Assembly: GCA_963713815.1 (NCBI GenBank)
Contig: CAVQNH010000026.1
Coordinates: 226,935-290,934, forward strand
Source: RYN-230 sp963713815
GTDB taxonomy: Bacteria > Actinomycetota > Actinomycetes > Streptosporangiales > Streptosporangiaceae
Reading direction: 5' to 3'
DNA: 64,000 bases
Under the pieces are notes generated by a model. That model saw only the letters and a list, made by a program, of their open reading frames with translations, did not search any database and was not told the origin of the DNA. Within the stretch, counting starts at the first letter, position 1. Each line of letters begins with the position of its first letter. Made by a program: the position numbers and the translations under genes. Of the stretch, positions 34,433 through 43,803 are shown piece by piece.

Positions 34433-34453
34433 CCTCATATTGAGGTAACCTCA
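34433..34453. promoter_or_regulatory. candidate MarR operator with three alternating half-sites
   Basis: CCTCA TAT TGAGG TAA CCTCA: each neighbouring pair is a perfect 5-bp inverted repeat with a 3-bp spacer, so two overlapping operators share the middle half-site. It lies between the marR start (34401) and the exporter start (34532). Confidence 0.65.
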
Positions 34454-34531
34454 GCAATCGGGAACCTCACCACGAACTTGATCCACGGCCTGCCCGGCGC
34501 GGGCCCTTCCCCCGCAGAAAAGAGCAAGCAC

Positions 34532-36364
34532 TTGGCGTCCCCAGACACGAACACCCAGAATCCGCAGAACACCCAGAACCCCGGCCCCGGCCGGGGCCGC
34601 GGCGCGAGAACGGTCACCGCCGAGGAGAAGGCGCAGGCCCGCGAGGTGTCGCTGCGCCGCATCGGGCGGCTGTTCAGGCCCTACACCTGGCAGCTGACCA
34701 TCGTCACCGCCATCATCGTGGCCTCCTCCATCGTGGGCGTGGCCTCACCGTTCCTGCTCCGCGCGGTGATCGACACCGCCCTCCCGGACCGGAACCTGCG
34801 GCTGCTGATCCTGCTGGTCGCCGCGATGATCGGCATCGCCGCCGTCACCTCCGCCTTCGGCGTGATCCAGACCTGGATCAGCACCAGGGTCGGCCAGCAG
34901 GTCATGCACGGCCTGCGCACCAGCGTCTTCGGCCACCTGCAGCGGCAGTCGGTCGCCTTCTTCACCCGGACCCGCACCGGCGAGGTCCAGTCCCGCATCA
35001 CCAACGACGTCGGCGGCATGGAATCCGTGGTCACCTCGACCGCGACGTCCATCGCCGCCAACCTCACCACGGCAGTCGCCACGGCGGTGGCCATGGTCGC
35101 GCTGTCCTGGAAGCTCTCCCTCATCTCGCTGGTCGTGATGCCGCCGTCGGTCTACCTGAGCCGCAAGGTCGCCCGGATGCGCCGGGCCATCACCACCGAG
35201 CAGCAGCGTGAGCTGGCCAACCTCAACGTCACCATCGAGGAAGGACTGTCGATCAACGGCGTCCAGCTGGCCAAGACGATGGGCACCGGGCCGTCCCTGG
35301 TCCGGCGGTTCACCGCCTCCTCGGCCCGCCTCATCGACCTGGAGCTGCGCTCCCAGCTGGCCGGGCGCTGGCGGATGGCCTCGATGAGCATCATCTTCGC
35401 GGCCGTCCCGGCCGTCATCTACCTGGCCGCCGGCCTGCCGGTCACCGCGGGCGCGATGACCATCGGCACCCTGGTCGCCTTCACCACCCTGCAGAACAGC
35501 CTCTTCCGGCCGCTGACCGGCCTGCTCAACACCGGCGTGTCCGTGGTCAGCTCGCTGGCCCTGTTCGCGCGGATCTTCGAGTACCTGGACCTGCCCGTCG
35601 AGGTGGACGACCCGGCCCATCCGGTGGAGATCGTCCCGGAGGTCATGACCGGGCACGTCCGGCTCCAGGACGTCAGCTTCACCTACCCGGGCGCCGACCG
35701 GCCCGCCCTGACCGGCGTCAACCTGGACGTCCCGGCCGGCACCACGCTGGCCCTGGTCGGCGAGACCGGCTCGGGCAAGACCACCCTCGCCGCGCTGATC
35801 GCCCGGCTCTACGACCCGGGCAGCGGCGTGGTGAGCATCGACGGCATCGACATCCGCGACATGAAGCTGACCGACCTCGCCGCTGTCGTGGGCGTGGTCA
35901 GCCAGGAGACCTACCTCCTGCACACCACCGTGCGGGAGAACCTGCGCTATGCCAGGCCCGACGCGAGCGACGAGGAGATCGAGGACGCGGCCCGCGCCGC
36001 GCAGATCCACGACCTGATCGTCGGCCTGCCCGACGGCTACGACACGATGGTCGGCTCCCGCGGGCACCGTTTCTCCGGCGGTGAGAAGCAGCGCATCGCC
36101 ATCGCCCGGACGCTGCTGCGCGACCCGCGCGTGCTCGTCCTGGACGAGGCGACCAGCGCCCTGGACACCGAGACCGAGCGTGCCGTGCAGCACGCGTTCG
36201 ACCACCTCGCCGCAGGCCGCACCACGATCACCATCGCCCACCGGCTGTCGACCGTGCGCAACGCCGACCAGATCGTCGTCCTGGACCACGGTCACGTCAT
36301 CGAGTCCGGCACCCACGCCAGCCTGCTGGCCGGAAACGGCCGCTACGCCGCCCTCGCCGCGTAG
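34532..36364 (+). CDS. ABC-type multidrug/lipid exporter (fused membrane and ATPase domains)
   Basis: A 610-residue half-transporter. The membrane domain has six helices starting WQLTIVTAIIVASSIVGVAS, with the conserved GQQVMHGLRTSVFGHLQRQ and RTGEVQSRITNDVGGMESV loops. The ATPase domain has Walker A VGETGSGKTT, the Q-loop VSQETYLLHTTV, signature SGGEKQRIAIARTLL, Walker B RVLVLDEATSALDT and the H-loop TIAHRLSTVRNAD. It probably works as a homodimer. I prefer a TTG start at 34532, downstream of AAGAG; upstream in-frame sequence looks non-coding. It is probably controlled by the divergent MarR protein. Confidence 0.92.
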   Translation: MASPDTNTQNPQNTQNPGPGRGRGARTVTAEEKAQAREVSLRRIGRLFRPYTWQLTIVTAIIVASSIVGVASPFLLRAVIDTALPDRNLRLLILLVAAMIGIAAVTSAFGVIQTWISTRVGQQVMHGLRTSVFGHLQRQSVAFFTRTRTGEVQSRITNDVGGMESVVTSTATSIAANLTTAVATAVAMVALSWKLSLISLVVMPPSVYLSRKVARMRRAITTEQQRELANLNVTIEEGLSINGVQLAKTMGTGPSLVRRFTASSARLIDLELRSQLAGRWRMASMSIIFAAVPAVIYLAAGLPVTAGAMTIGTLVAFTTLQNSLFRPLTGLLNTGVSVVSSLALFARIFEYLDLPVEVDDPAHPVEIVPEVMTGHVRLQDVSFTYPGADRPALTGVNLDVPAGTTLALVGETGSGKTTLAALIARLYDPGSGVVSIDGIDIRDMKLTDLAAVVGVVSQETYLLHTTVRENLRYARPDASDEEIEDAARAAQIHDLIVGLPDGYDTMVGSRGHRFSGGEKQRIAIARTLLRDPRVLVLDEATSALDTETERAVQHAFDHLAAGRTTITIAHRLSTVRNADQIVVLDHGHVIESGTHASLLAGNGRYAALAA

Positions 36365-36447
36365 GCTCCGCGCATGCCGGTCGCGCACGGCGGGCGCAGC
36401 CACCTGGCTGCGCCCGCCGCTTTGCCTTCCCGGCCTGTCCCTCCCGT

Positions 36448-38129
36448 TCAGCCGCTCGCCAGGCCTGGCAGGACCTTCGTGTGCTCGATCTGGACGGCCT
36501 GCAGGGCCTGCGGGTTCAGGCCGAGCAGCCGGAGGATCGTCGGGGCGATCTGGGTGGTCCCGACCTGGGCGCCCACCGCCTGGCCGTGCCGCAGGCCGGG
36601 CACGTCCACCAGGATCGGCACGTTGCGGTCCTGGATGCCGGCGCCGCCGTGCTCGGCGATCTTGCTCTGGCCGCCGGTGTAGACCACGCCGTGCTGCACG
36701 ATCCCGAAGACGTCGGGGTGGCGGGGGTCACTGCTGCGCACGCCGAAGTACGCCGCTGACTCAGCGCCTGCGTAGACCCTGGTCAGGCCCGACGCCGGCA
36801 CGGTCACCGGGCCGCCGCTGACGTTGTTGCCGGCTGCGCTGTGGGTGAGCAGGTACTGCTTCACGAAATTGGCCGCCGCCTGCGAGCGGTCGCTGAGCCA
36901 CCACAGCATGCCGTCGTCGTCGGTGGAGAAGGAGACCAGAGCGCCCGCCCCGGGGTGGGCCGCGGTCCAGGCCGCGTTGACCGCGGCGATGATCGGGGCG
37001 TCCGGGACACGCTTGAGGTCGGCCGGGTCAGTCGGGGACTGGCCGTGCTTGGCCGAGATGATCAGCGCCGTGCTGCCCGCCAGGCCCTGGGCCCTGATCT
37101 CGGCGACCATGCTGGCGACCTGGGTGTTGATGTAGTTCAGCGCGCGCACCAGCAGCGGCCCCGGGACCTTCCCGCCGGGCAGGTAGCCGCCGGCCAGGCC
37201 GTCGGAGGTCGGCAGCTTCTGGGCGGTGGAGACCGTCTGGAAGTTCATGCCGAAGATGCCCGGCACGCCGACGCGGCTGGTGCGGCTGTGGTTGTAGCCG
37301 TCGATCTCGTTCAGGATGGCCTGGACCTTGTAGCTGTCGTACTGCATGGTCGCGGCGTTGTCGCTGGTCCAGTCCTCACCGGCCGGGTAGCCGATGGCCT
37401 GGCTGTTGATCTCGGGCGTGAAGTAGTCCTGCACGCCGTTCCCGGACGGCCCGGAGAGCGTGAGGTAGGCCGGGTGCTTGTCCGACCAGGCCGTGCGCAG
37501 GCCAGCCTGGCGGGCCACGTTGAAGATCGTGTTGACCTTCAGGTACTGGTTGGGATAGATCGGCTTGCACGTCTGGGCGCTGACCGGCAGGTTCGCGGGG
37601 TTGATCACGTCCCGCGGATTCGAGGTCATCTGCAGGATGCTGCCCGGCAGGCCGCTCAGACCCTGCCCGGCGTCGAGTGAGTTCTGGTTGACGTCGATCG
37701 CCTCCTCGAAGGCGACCTCAGCCCCGGGCGCCGGCCCGGAGCACGTCGTCGTCCCGGCCGGGAAGACGTCGTGGTTATAGGTGTCGTCGTAGTAGATCCC
37801 GGTCACGCCCGGGTCACCGCCGGTCGCCTGGGCGACCATCCCGGGGGAGGAGTCCGACGGCACGGGCGTCAGGGCATCGGTGTAGTCGATGCCGTGGCGG
37901 ACCAGGGACGCCAGCGTCGGACGCCGGATAATGCTGCACGTACCACGACAGATCCTGCTGGTGCAGGCCGTCGACCGACAGCAGCAGCACATGCCTGATC
38001 TCGCTCCGCGGATGACCAGCCGCGCCGCCGTCGGACGGTGGCCGCGGACGCTGAGGCCAGCGCGGTGCCGGCCACCAGGGCCGCTCCGCCGGCCGCGGCT
38101 GCGGCTGCTCGTAAACTCCTGACTCGCAT
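36448..38129 (-). CDS. secreted alkaline-phosphatase-superfamily hydrolase (nucleotide pyrophosphatase-like), frame broken twice
   Basis: Exported hydrolase of the alkaline phosphatase / phosphodiesterase superfamily. The start ATG 38129 has GGGAGGG and encodes a signal peptide (RVRSLRAAAAAAGGAALVAG, then TALASASA). In the restored frame comes HVLLLSVDGLHQQDLSWYVQ (metal Asp), SLVRHGIDYTDALTPVPSDS (the nucleophile region, Thr/Ser), TAWSDKHPAYLTLSGP, LIISAKHGQSP (metal His), and EHGGAGIQDRNVPILV (metal His). Extra bases near 38035 and 37918 break the frame; removing two gives 559 residues. The substrate may be a nucleotide or phosphodiester. The promoter region has a 26-bp palindrome. Confidence 0.82.
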
Positions 38130-38152
38130 GAGCCCTCCCGAATGCGCACAAA

Positions 38153-38178
38153 ATCACCCGCCCGCGCGGGCGGGTGAT
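38153..38178. promoter_or_regulatory. 26-bp perfect palindrome upstream of the phosphatase gene
   Basis: Two contiguous 13-bp arms (ATCACCCGCCCGC and its complement) with no loop, ending 24 bp before the ATG at 38129. It could bind a dimeric repressor or form a cruciform. No regulator gene is adjacent. Confidence 0.5.
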
Positions 38179-38507
38179 CCCTGGCTACCGGAGCCAGGCA
38201 GCGTCCCGGCAACGGGCGGGCGAACGGGTAGTGACCGCCGTCAGGCGGGTGCACTCTCAGCACGCTCAGGGGCGCGGGATCAGCGTGCGGGCAGCCCGGT
38301 CTCAGCGCCATCGCAGCGCATCCTCAGGACAACCGCAGCGCAGCCTCAGCGCACGGCGCATGGCCGGTGCTGGCCGGGGAGCCGGGCCGCCGGCGGGTAG
38401 CCTGATGCCTACCGCGCTGGTGTGAATGCAGAGGCGGCCGGCCGGAGGCCGGCGCTGCGGGAAATCGGTGCGGTCCTGCCCCCACCATCGACGAGGAGTG
38501 GACCGGC
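38179..38507. other. intergenic region upstream of pspA
   Basis: Low-complexity sequence with repeated CTCAGCGC and CGCAGCGCA words between about 38255 and 38360. No coding frame or known RNA is recognised. The pspA ribosome site (GAGGAGTGGACCGGC) lies at the right edge. Confidence 0.45.
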
Positions 38508-39239
38508 ATGACCCTCTTCCAGCGGGCTCACGACATAGTCAACGCGAAGGCGAACAAGGCGCTCGACGCCGCCGAGAAGCCTGACGAGATGCTCGATCTG
38601 TCGTACGAGCAGATGCTTGACCAGATCACCCAGGTCCGCCGGGGGCTGGTGGAGATCGCGGCGTCGCGCAAGCGGATCGAGCTGCAGGAGCAGCAGTTCC
38701 AGCACACGGTGGACCATCTCCAGGACCAGGCCAAGGCGGCGCTCGCGCAGGGCCGGGAGGACCTGGCGCGGGAGGCCCTGTCCCGGAAGGCCGCGGCCCA
38801 GGCCCAGATCGACGCCATGGAGCCCCAGCACGAGCAGCTCGTCGAGGAAGAGGAGAAGCTCGGGAACACCCTCGACACGCTGCAGAAGCGGGTCAACAAC
38901 TTCCGGACGCAGAAGGAAGTGCTGAAGGCCCAGTACACCGCGGCCCAGGCGGAAACCTCGATCGGCGAGAGCGCCGCCGGGATCTCTAAGTCGTTCGGTG
39001 ATTCGGGAGCGGAACTGCAGCGGACCCAGGACAAGATCGAGCAGATGCAGGCCCGCGCGGGCGCCGTCGATGAGCTGCTCGCGTCGGGGGTGCTCGAGGA
39101 TGTCGGCGGTGACACCGACGACATCCAGAAGGAACTCGACGAAGCCGGCGCCGCCGCCGGGGTTGACCAGGAGCTCGCCGCGCTCAAGGCGGAGATCGGC
39201 CCCGGTTCGCCGGCGCCGCGCGAGATAACCGGAAGCTGA
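38508..39239 (+). CDS. pspA: PspA/IM30-family membrane-stress protein
   Basis: A 243-residue coiled-coil protein of the PspA/Vipp1 family, which coats and repairs the cytoplasmic membrane. The N-terminal amphipathic region is MTLFQRAHDIVNAKANKALD. The rest is long heptad helices (DEMLDLSYEQMLDQITQVRR, ALAQGREDLAREALSRKAAA, EEEEKLGNTLDTLQKRVNNF). The C-terminus ends with ELDEAGAAAGVDQELAALKA. The length is like other actinobacterial PspA. No ClgR/PspM-type partners are adjacent, although a ClgR/PopR-like gene is 14 kb away. Confidence 0.92.
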   Translation: MTLFQRAHDIVNAKANKALDAAEKPDEMLDLSYEQMLDQITQVRRGLVEIAASRKRIELQEQQFQHTVDHLQDQAKAALAQGREDLAREALSRKAAAQAQIDAMEPQHEQLVEEEEKLGNTLDTLQKRVNNFRTQKEVLKAQYTAAQAETSIGESAAGISKSFGDSGAELQRTQDKIEQMQARAGAVDELLASGVLEDVGGDTDDIQKELDEAGAAAGVDQELAALKAEIGPGSPAPREITGS

Positions 39240-39285
39240 GGCGCCCCGGCCCGCCCCGCGGGGTGGGGCGCGGGGCAGCGCTGCG

Positions 39286-40671
39286 TCAGCGCGGGGAGGC
39301 GCCGACCCAGACGGACTTGATGTTGCAGAACTCGCGGATGCCGTGCCACGAGAGCTCCCGGCCGAATCCGGAACTCCTGACCCCGCCAAACGGCAGCTCC
39401 GGGTAGGACGTCACGTTGCCGTTGATGGACACCATCCCGGCGCCGAGATCCTGGATGAACCGCTCCCGTTCCGCGTCGTCCTCCGTCCAGGCGTTCGCGC
39501 CCAGCCCGAACTCGGTGCCATTGGCGATGTCCAGCGCCGCGTCGATGTCCGCGGCCCGGTAGAGGGTCGCCACCGGGCCGAAGACCTCCTCGCGGTGCAC
39601 GCGCATGTCGGGGGTGATCCCGGCCAGGACGGTCGGCGGGTAGTAGAAGCCGGGTCCCTCGGGTGCTGCGCCCCCGCACAGCACCCGCGCGCCCCTGGCG
39701 ACCGCGTCGGCGACCAGCTTCTCGATCTGGTCGCGCTGCTCCTCGGAGGACAGCGGGCCGATGTCGGTGCCGTCCTGCATCGGGTCGCCGACCTTCTTGG
39801 CCGACATCTGCTCGGCGAACAGCCGCTCGAACTCGCCGTAGACCGCGTCGTGCGCGATGAAGCGCTTGGCCGCGATGCAGGACTGGCCGTTGTTGATGCA
39901 CCGCGCGAACGCCGCCACCCGGGCCGCGGCCGGCAGGTCGGCGGAGGGCATGACGATGAACGGGTCACTGCCGCCGAGTTCCAGCACGACCTTCTTGATC
40001 TCGCTGCCCGCGATAGCGGCCACCGACTGGCCGGCCGGCCCCGAGCCGGTGAGGGTGGCGGCCATGACCCGGCCGTCGCGCAGGATCCCCTCGATCCGGC
40101 CGGAAGACACCAGCAGGGTCTGGAACGTCCCCGCCGGGAAGCCGGCCCGGGCGAACAGGTCCTGCATGAACAGGGCGGTCTGCGGGACGTTCGAGGCGTG
40201 CTTGAGCAGGCCCACGTTGCCGGCCATCAGCGCGGGGGCGGCGAACCGCATGGCCTGCCAGAGCGGGAAGTTCCACGGCATGATGGCCAGTACCGGCCCC
40301 AGCGGCTGGTACTTCACGTACGCCCGCTGGGCCCCGACGGCCGCGGAGTCGGCGGGCTCATCGGCCAGGAAACGCGCGGCGTGCTCGGCGTAGTACCGGC
40401 AGGCCGAGGCGCACTTGGCGACTTCCTGCCGGGCCGCCGCCAGGGTCTTGCCCATCTCGGTCGTCATCATCGCCGCGATCTGGTCCTGCTCGCGGTCCAG
40501 GATGCCGGCGGCCTGGCGCATCCAGGCGGCCCGGTCGTCGAAGCTGGTCAGCCGGTAGCCCGCATGCGCCGCCGCGGCGGTAGCCAGGCACCGCTCGACG
40601 TCGGCCGGGCTCATCTCGTCGTAGGTCTTGACGGTCTCCCCCGTCGCGGGGTTGACGGTCGCGATAGCCAT
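39286..40671 (-). CDS. NAD(P)-dependent aldehyde dehydrogenase (succinate-semialdehyde dehydrogenase-like)
   Basis: A 461-residue aldehyde dehydrogenase. The cofactor and catalytic motifs are clear: VLAIMPWNFPLWQAMRFAAP, LTGSGPAGQSVAAIAGSEIK, the general base Glu in VVLELGGSDPFIV, the nucleophilic Cys in NNGQSCIAAKRFI, and EVFGPVATLYR. It ends with LPFGGVRSSGFGRELSWHGI. Length and motifs fit the GabD1-like NADP succinate-semialdehyde dehydrogenases. ATG 40671 has GGAGGGG upstream; a longer frame continues upstream but is not coding-like. It is divergent from the regulatory cluster. Confidence 0.9.
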   Translation of the reverse strand: MAIATVNPATGETVKTYDEMSPADVERCLATAAAAHAGYRLTSFDDRAAWMRQAAGILDREQDQIAAMMTTEMGKTLAAARQEVAKCASACRYYAEHAARFLADEPADSAAVGAQRAYVKYQPLGPVLAIMPWNFPLWQAMRFAAPALMAGNVGLLKHASNVPQTALFMQDLFARAGFPAGTFQTLLVSSGRIEGILRDGRVMAATLTGSGPAGQSVAAIAGSEIKKVVLELGGSDPFIVMPSADLPAAARVAAFARCINNGQSCIAAKRFIAHDAVYGEFERLFAEQMSAKKVGDPMQDGTDIGPLSSEEQRDQIEKLVADAVARGARVLCGGAAPEGPGFYYPPTVLAGITPDMRVHREEVFGPVATLYRAADIDAALDIANGTEFGLGANAWTEDDAERERFIQDLGAGMVSINGNVTSYPELPFGGVRSSGFGRELSWHGIREFCNIKSVWVGASPR

Positions 40672-40905
40672 GGTGCCGTCCCCTCCGCCGCCGGGCGCCC
40701 GCCACGGCGGCCCCGTTCCGCCGGCCCGGGATGGCCATCTGGCTCTGCCCCGGGCCCTGACCGGGCCCCTGCCCGTATCGCCGGGGACCACACCTGGCCC
40801 GCGGCGAGCAGGGCCCGCCAGGGTGCAGCCTCTTGCAGAAGCCCGACGGTAAATCGATTGCCATGTCTCTGACTTCCGGCCCCAAGATCGCAGGCGGCCG
40901 GCTCT

Positions 40906-40927
40906 GACGTTTCGCAGAGGAAACGTC
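40906..40927. promoter_or_regulatory. perfect inverted repeat upstream of the aldehyde dehydrogenase
   Basis: GACGTTTC GCAGAG GAAACGTC: 8-bp arms and a 6-bp spacer, followed on the plus strand by TAGATT, a possible -10. Symmetry and spacing suit a TetR- or LacI-type operator. Confidence 0.5.
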
Positions 40928-40957
40928 TAGATTAGGACCGGTAGCGATGTTTCGGCC

Positions 40958-40989
40958 ATCCGCCTCCGCGCCTCGCGTGGAAGGCGGAT
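40958..40989 (+). promoter_or_regulatory. strong stem-loop in the 5' region of the MEDS gene
   Basis: ATCCGCCT (40958-40965) pairs with AGGCGGAT (40982-40989), and CCGCG pairs with CGCG inside, leaving a tiny CCT loop. Located between the inverted repeat at 40906 and the MEDS gene at 41153; could be a terminator/attenuator or part of a leader. No other gene is seen in 40672-41152. Confidence 0.4.
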
Positions 40990-41152
40990 GATCCACTGGC
41001 TCTAGGCCCAGGGCCCCGATGGAGCAGGCGCGCAGGACGCTACCTGTGGCCGGCGTGCGTGCAAGGACTCCGGCTCCGGCCAGTGGCCTGCGACGCGGCG
41101 CTCCGGTGCGACGACGGCATTCAGGTCAGCCCTACCGTTGCGAGGAGGATCC

Positions 41153-41779
41153 ATGTCGCAAACCATGACGGAGTCCGTGGCTCTGGGTGTCCTGGGCATC
41201 TCCGTCCCCGCCGGCTCGCACCTCTGCGTCTTCTTCCGGGGAACGTCGGGGCTGGAGGACATCGTGCTGCCCTTCCTGGCCGAGGGCATCCGGGCCAATG
41301 ACCGGTGCCTGTGCATCCTGGAGTCGCGGGTGCCCTCCGACGTCCTGTCCGGGCTGGCGCTCCAGGTCGACGTGGGCCCACCGGTCGCGACGGGGCAACT
41401 GGAACTGGTCACGCCACGGCCGAGGCCTACCTGCGCTCCGGCCGGTTTTCCACCGAGGACATGCTCGACTACTGGGCTGACGAGGCGGCCGCCACCCGCA
41501 GCAGCGCGAACTTCAGCCTCACCAGGGCCACCGGGGAAATGCCCTCCGTCCTGAACCAGCCTGCGGGCCGCGCGGAATTCTTCCGCTACGAGGCCAGGCT
41601 GAACGAGGTCATAGCGAACGTACCCGCAGGTGATCCTCTGCCTGTATGACCTGGAGCGGTTCGGGGCTGAGGTGCTGATGGACGCCCTGCGGACCCATCC
41701 CATGGTGGTCGTGGACGGCATGGTGCACGACAACCCGTACTACGTGGAGCCAGGCAAGTTCCTCGTCGGCCGGAACTGA
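41153..41779 (+). CDS. MEDS-domain sensory protein (DcmR-like), frame broken twice
   Basis: About 208 residues. The N-terminus has SVALGVLGISVPAGSHLCVF, the strand after which MEDS domains show F....E......FL..G; it continues LEDIVLPFLAEGIRANDRCL and then GRFSTEDMLDYWADEAAATR. The end is VILCLYDLERFGAEVLMDAL followed by VDGMVHDNPYYVEPGKFL, which is the characteristic MEDS C-terminus. MEDS domains sense small ligands upstream of histidine kinases or regulators (as in DcmR). One missing base near 41412 and one extra near 41620 compensate, so the length is still divisible by three. Start ATG 41153 follows a strong GAGGAGG. The PucR-type gene starts 5 bp after it. Confidence 0.8.
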
Positions 41780-41784
41780 CGCCC

Positions 41785-43483
41785 ATGCTGCCGCCCGGCT
41801 CGCCGGCGGGCGCCCCGGGCGCGCCCGGAGTCGAGGCGGTTCTGGCCCCAGGCGATGATCCTCTCCGGGAGCAGCTGTCCGCCCTGCGGAGCCTGCTCGT
41901 GCTGTCCATGCTCCTGACCCGGCAGGACGATGAGGCCGGGATCCTGCACCTGGTGGCGAACGCCGTCGAGTCGTTCGGGCACTGCGTGACCGAGCGCATC
42001 CTCCTGGACGGACGGTGGACCGAGGTCCGGCTGCCGCACCACGAACTCACGGGCCCGGACCTGACCGCGGCCGTCCTCCCGCAGGAGGGCGCCGCTTCGG
42101 GTTGCGGGATGTGCCATGGGCGTGGGCCTACTCTCTGTCCAGCCCGCGCGGGCCCGGCTGGCTTCCTGGTGGTCGGGGCGGACCAGGAGCCCGCCGAGAC
42201 CGAGCGATTCCTCCTGCAGGTCCTGACCCAGCAGGCCGGGGTGGCGCTGGCCAACGCGCGCCTGCACGCCCGCGAGCGGGATCAGGCGGAGCAGCTGCGG
42301 GCCAGCAACCTGGCGTTGCGGCGCACGATGGAGATCCACGACCGGCTGACCCAGGTAGCGCTGACGGGGGAGGGCCAGGAAGGGATCGCCCAGGCCGTCT
42401 ACGACCTGACCGGTTACCCCGCGGCCATCGAGGACCGCTTCGGTAACCTGCGGGCGTGGGCCGGCCCGGGGTGTCCCGATCCCTACCCTAAGGACCCCCC
42501 GGAGCACCGGGACAGCCTGCTGCGGCGGGCCATGAAGGCCGCCGCCCCGGTCCGGGACGGCGAGCGCCTCGTCTCCGTGGCCATGCTCAGCGGCAATCCC
42601 CAGGGCGTGCTCGTGCTGCACGACCCGGACGAGACGGCGGTGGAGGCCGAGCGGGTGGCGATCGAGCACGCCACCACCGTGCTCTCCATGGAGCTGGCCC
42701 GCCTGCAGACGGTGGCCGAGACCGAGACCCGCCTGCGCAGCAACCTCGTCATCGAGCTGATCGAGGGCACAGGCGGCCCGCAGGCCCTCAACCGGGCCCA
42801 GGCTCTCGGCTACGACCTGGGCCGCCCGCACCGCGTCGTCGTGATCGAGGCAGGCCGGAGCCACGAGGATCTCGACGCCCTGTTCCGTGCCGTGCGCCGG
42901 GGCGCGCGCGAAGTGCGGGTCGGGTCGCTGCTCGCGGCCCGGCTCCGCGACGTCGTCGTCCTGGCTGACACGAAGGAGGCCCCGTGGGCCAGGTTCTGGG
43001 CCGTCGTGGCCGGGGAACTGCGCGGCACTGACTGCCGGATCGGCGTGGGCGGCCGGCGCGCCGCCATGGAGGAGTTCCCGCACTCCTACCAGGAAGCCCA
43101 GCTGGCGCTGAACATCCAGAAGGCCGTGGGCGGCCGTGAGCACCTCACCCTGTTCGACGACCTCGGCGTCTACCAGGTGCTGGCGACCGCGAACGACTCA
43201 GCGTCGCTCGAGCGCTTCGTGCACGAGTGGCTGGGCGCCCTGATGGACTACGACGCCACCCATGGCTCGCAGCTGGTCCTGACCCTGAGCGAGTACCTGG
43301 ACCGCGGGGGCAACTACGACGCCACCGCCCGGGCCCTCTCGGTGCACCGCAACACGCTGAAATACCGCCTCCGGCGCATCCGCGACGTGTCCGGCCACGA
43401 CCTCGGGATCCCCGACACGCAGTTCAATCTGCAGCTCGCGTCCCGGGCCTGGCGCACCACGCAGGCCCTGCGCGGGAACCTGA
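41785..43483 (+). CDS. PucR/CdaR-type transcriptional regulator with GAF-like sensor, end uncertain
   Basis: Long regulator: an N-terminal GAF-like sensory part (LSALRSLLVLSMLLTRQDDE to QAGVALANARLHARERDQAE), a central GGDEF-like CdaR region (RRAMKAAAPVRDGERLVSVA, LRSNLVIELIEGTGGPQALN, LGYDLGRPHRVVVIEAGRSH), and the C-terminal PucR helix-turn-helix (LTLSEYLDRGGNYDATARAL, SVHRNTLKYRLRRIRDVSGH). As sequenced the frame runs on without a stop into a LuxR domain, giving 843 residues. Family members end soon after WRTTQALRG. A +1 frame change near 43475 would reach TGA 43481-43483, followed by a palindrome. I consider a lost stop more likely than a true fusion. Confidence 0.8.
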
Positions 43484-43496
43484 GCATCCCGGCCAT

Positions 43497-43513
43497 TTGT
43501 CCTCCCAGGACAA
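43497..43513. promoter_or_regulatory. perfect inverted repeat after the PucR-type gene
   Basis: TTGTCCT CCC AGGACAA: 7-bp arms and a 3-bp centre. The position, just before a small ORF and a LuxR-type gene, suggests an operator for the downstream genes and argues that this segment is intergenic rather than coding. Confidence 0.5.
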
Positions 43514-43597
43514 CTGGTTGGTCCAGATGGGACGGCGTACCGCGCTGGCCGCCCGCGAATGCTGGGTGTCAGGCAGTCACGAGGAATGGGGTGTGTC

Positions 43598-43802
43598 GTG
43601 ACTCGCACAGAGGTGGAGCTGCACGCGTACGTCCATCAGCTCGAGGACCATCTCCGGCGGGCCGTGTTCGGGCGACGCCCCGGATCCGGAATCCGCGGTC
43701 CTGCTGGTCCGCGGCGCTCTGGCCGCTGATGACGAGGCCCGGGCCGCGGATCTGGCCGAGGCGACAGAGAAGCTGGTCCCGGACGGCCTCGGCCGCCGGT
43801 GA
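43598..43802 (+). CDS. small protein, frame broken near 43667
   Basis: GTG 43598 starts TRTEVELHAYVHQLEDHLRR. Removing one T at 43667-43668 continues as SGDAPDPESAVLLVRGALAA and DEARAADLAEATEKLVPDGL, ending at TGA 43800-43802, 67 residues in total. The helical acidic sequence looks like a compact alpha-helical protein. No family recognised. It abuts the LuxR gene with only one intervening base. Confidence 0.45.
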
Positions 43803-43803
43803 C

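Noticed and set aside
43484..43803. A PucR-LuxR fused gene of 843 codons
   Set aside because: The linking sequence lacks protein character, contains a palindrome and a small overlapping ORF, and a one-base change supplies a natural stop. Kept as a question in findings, not as an annotation.
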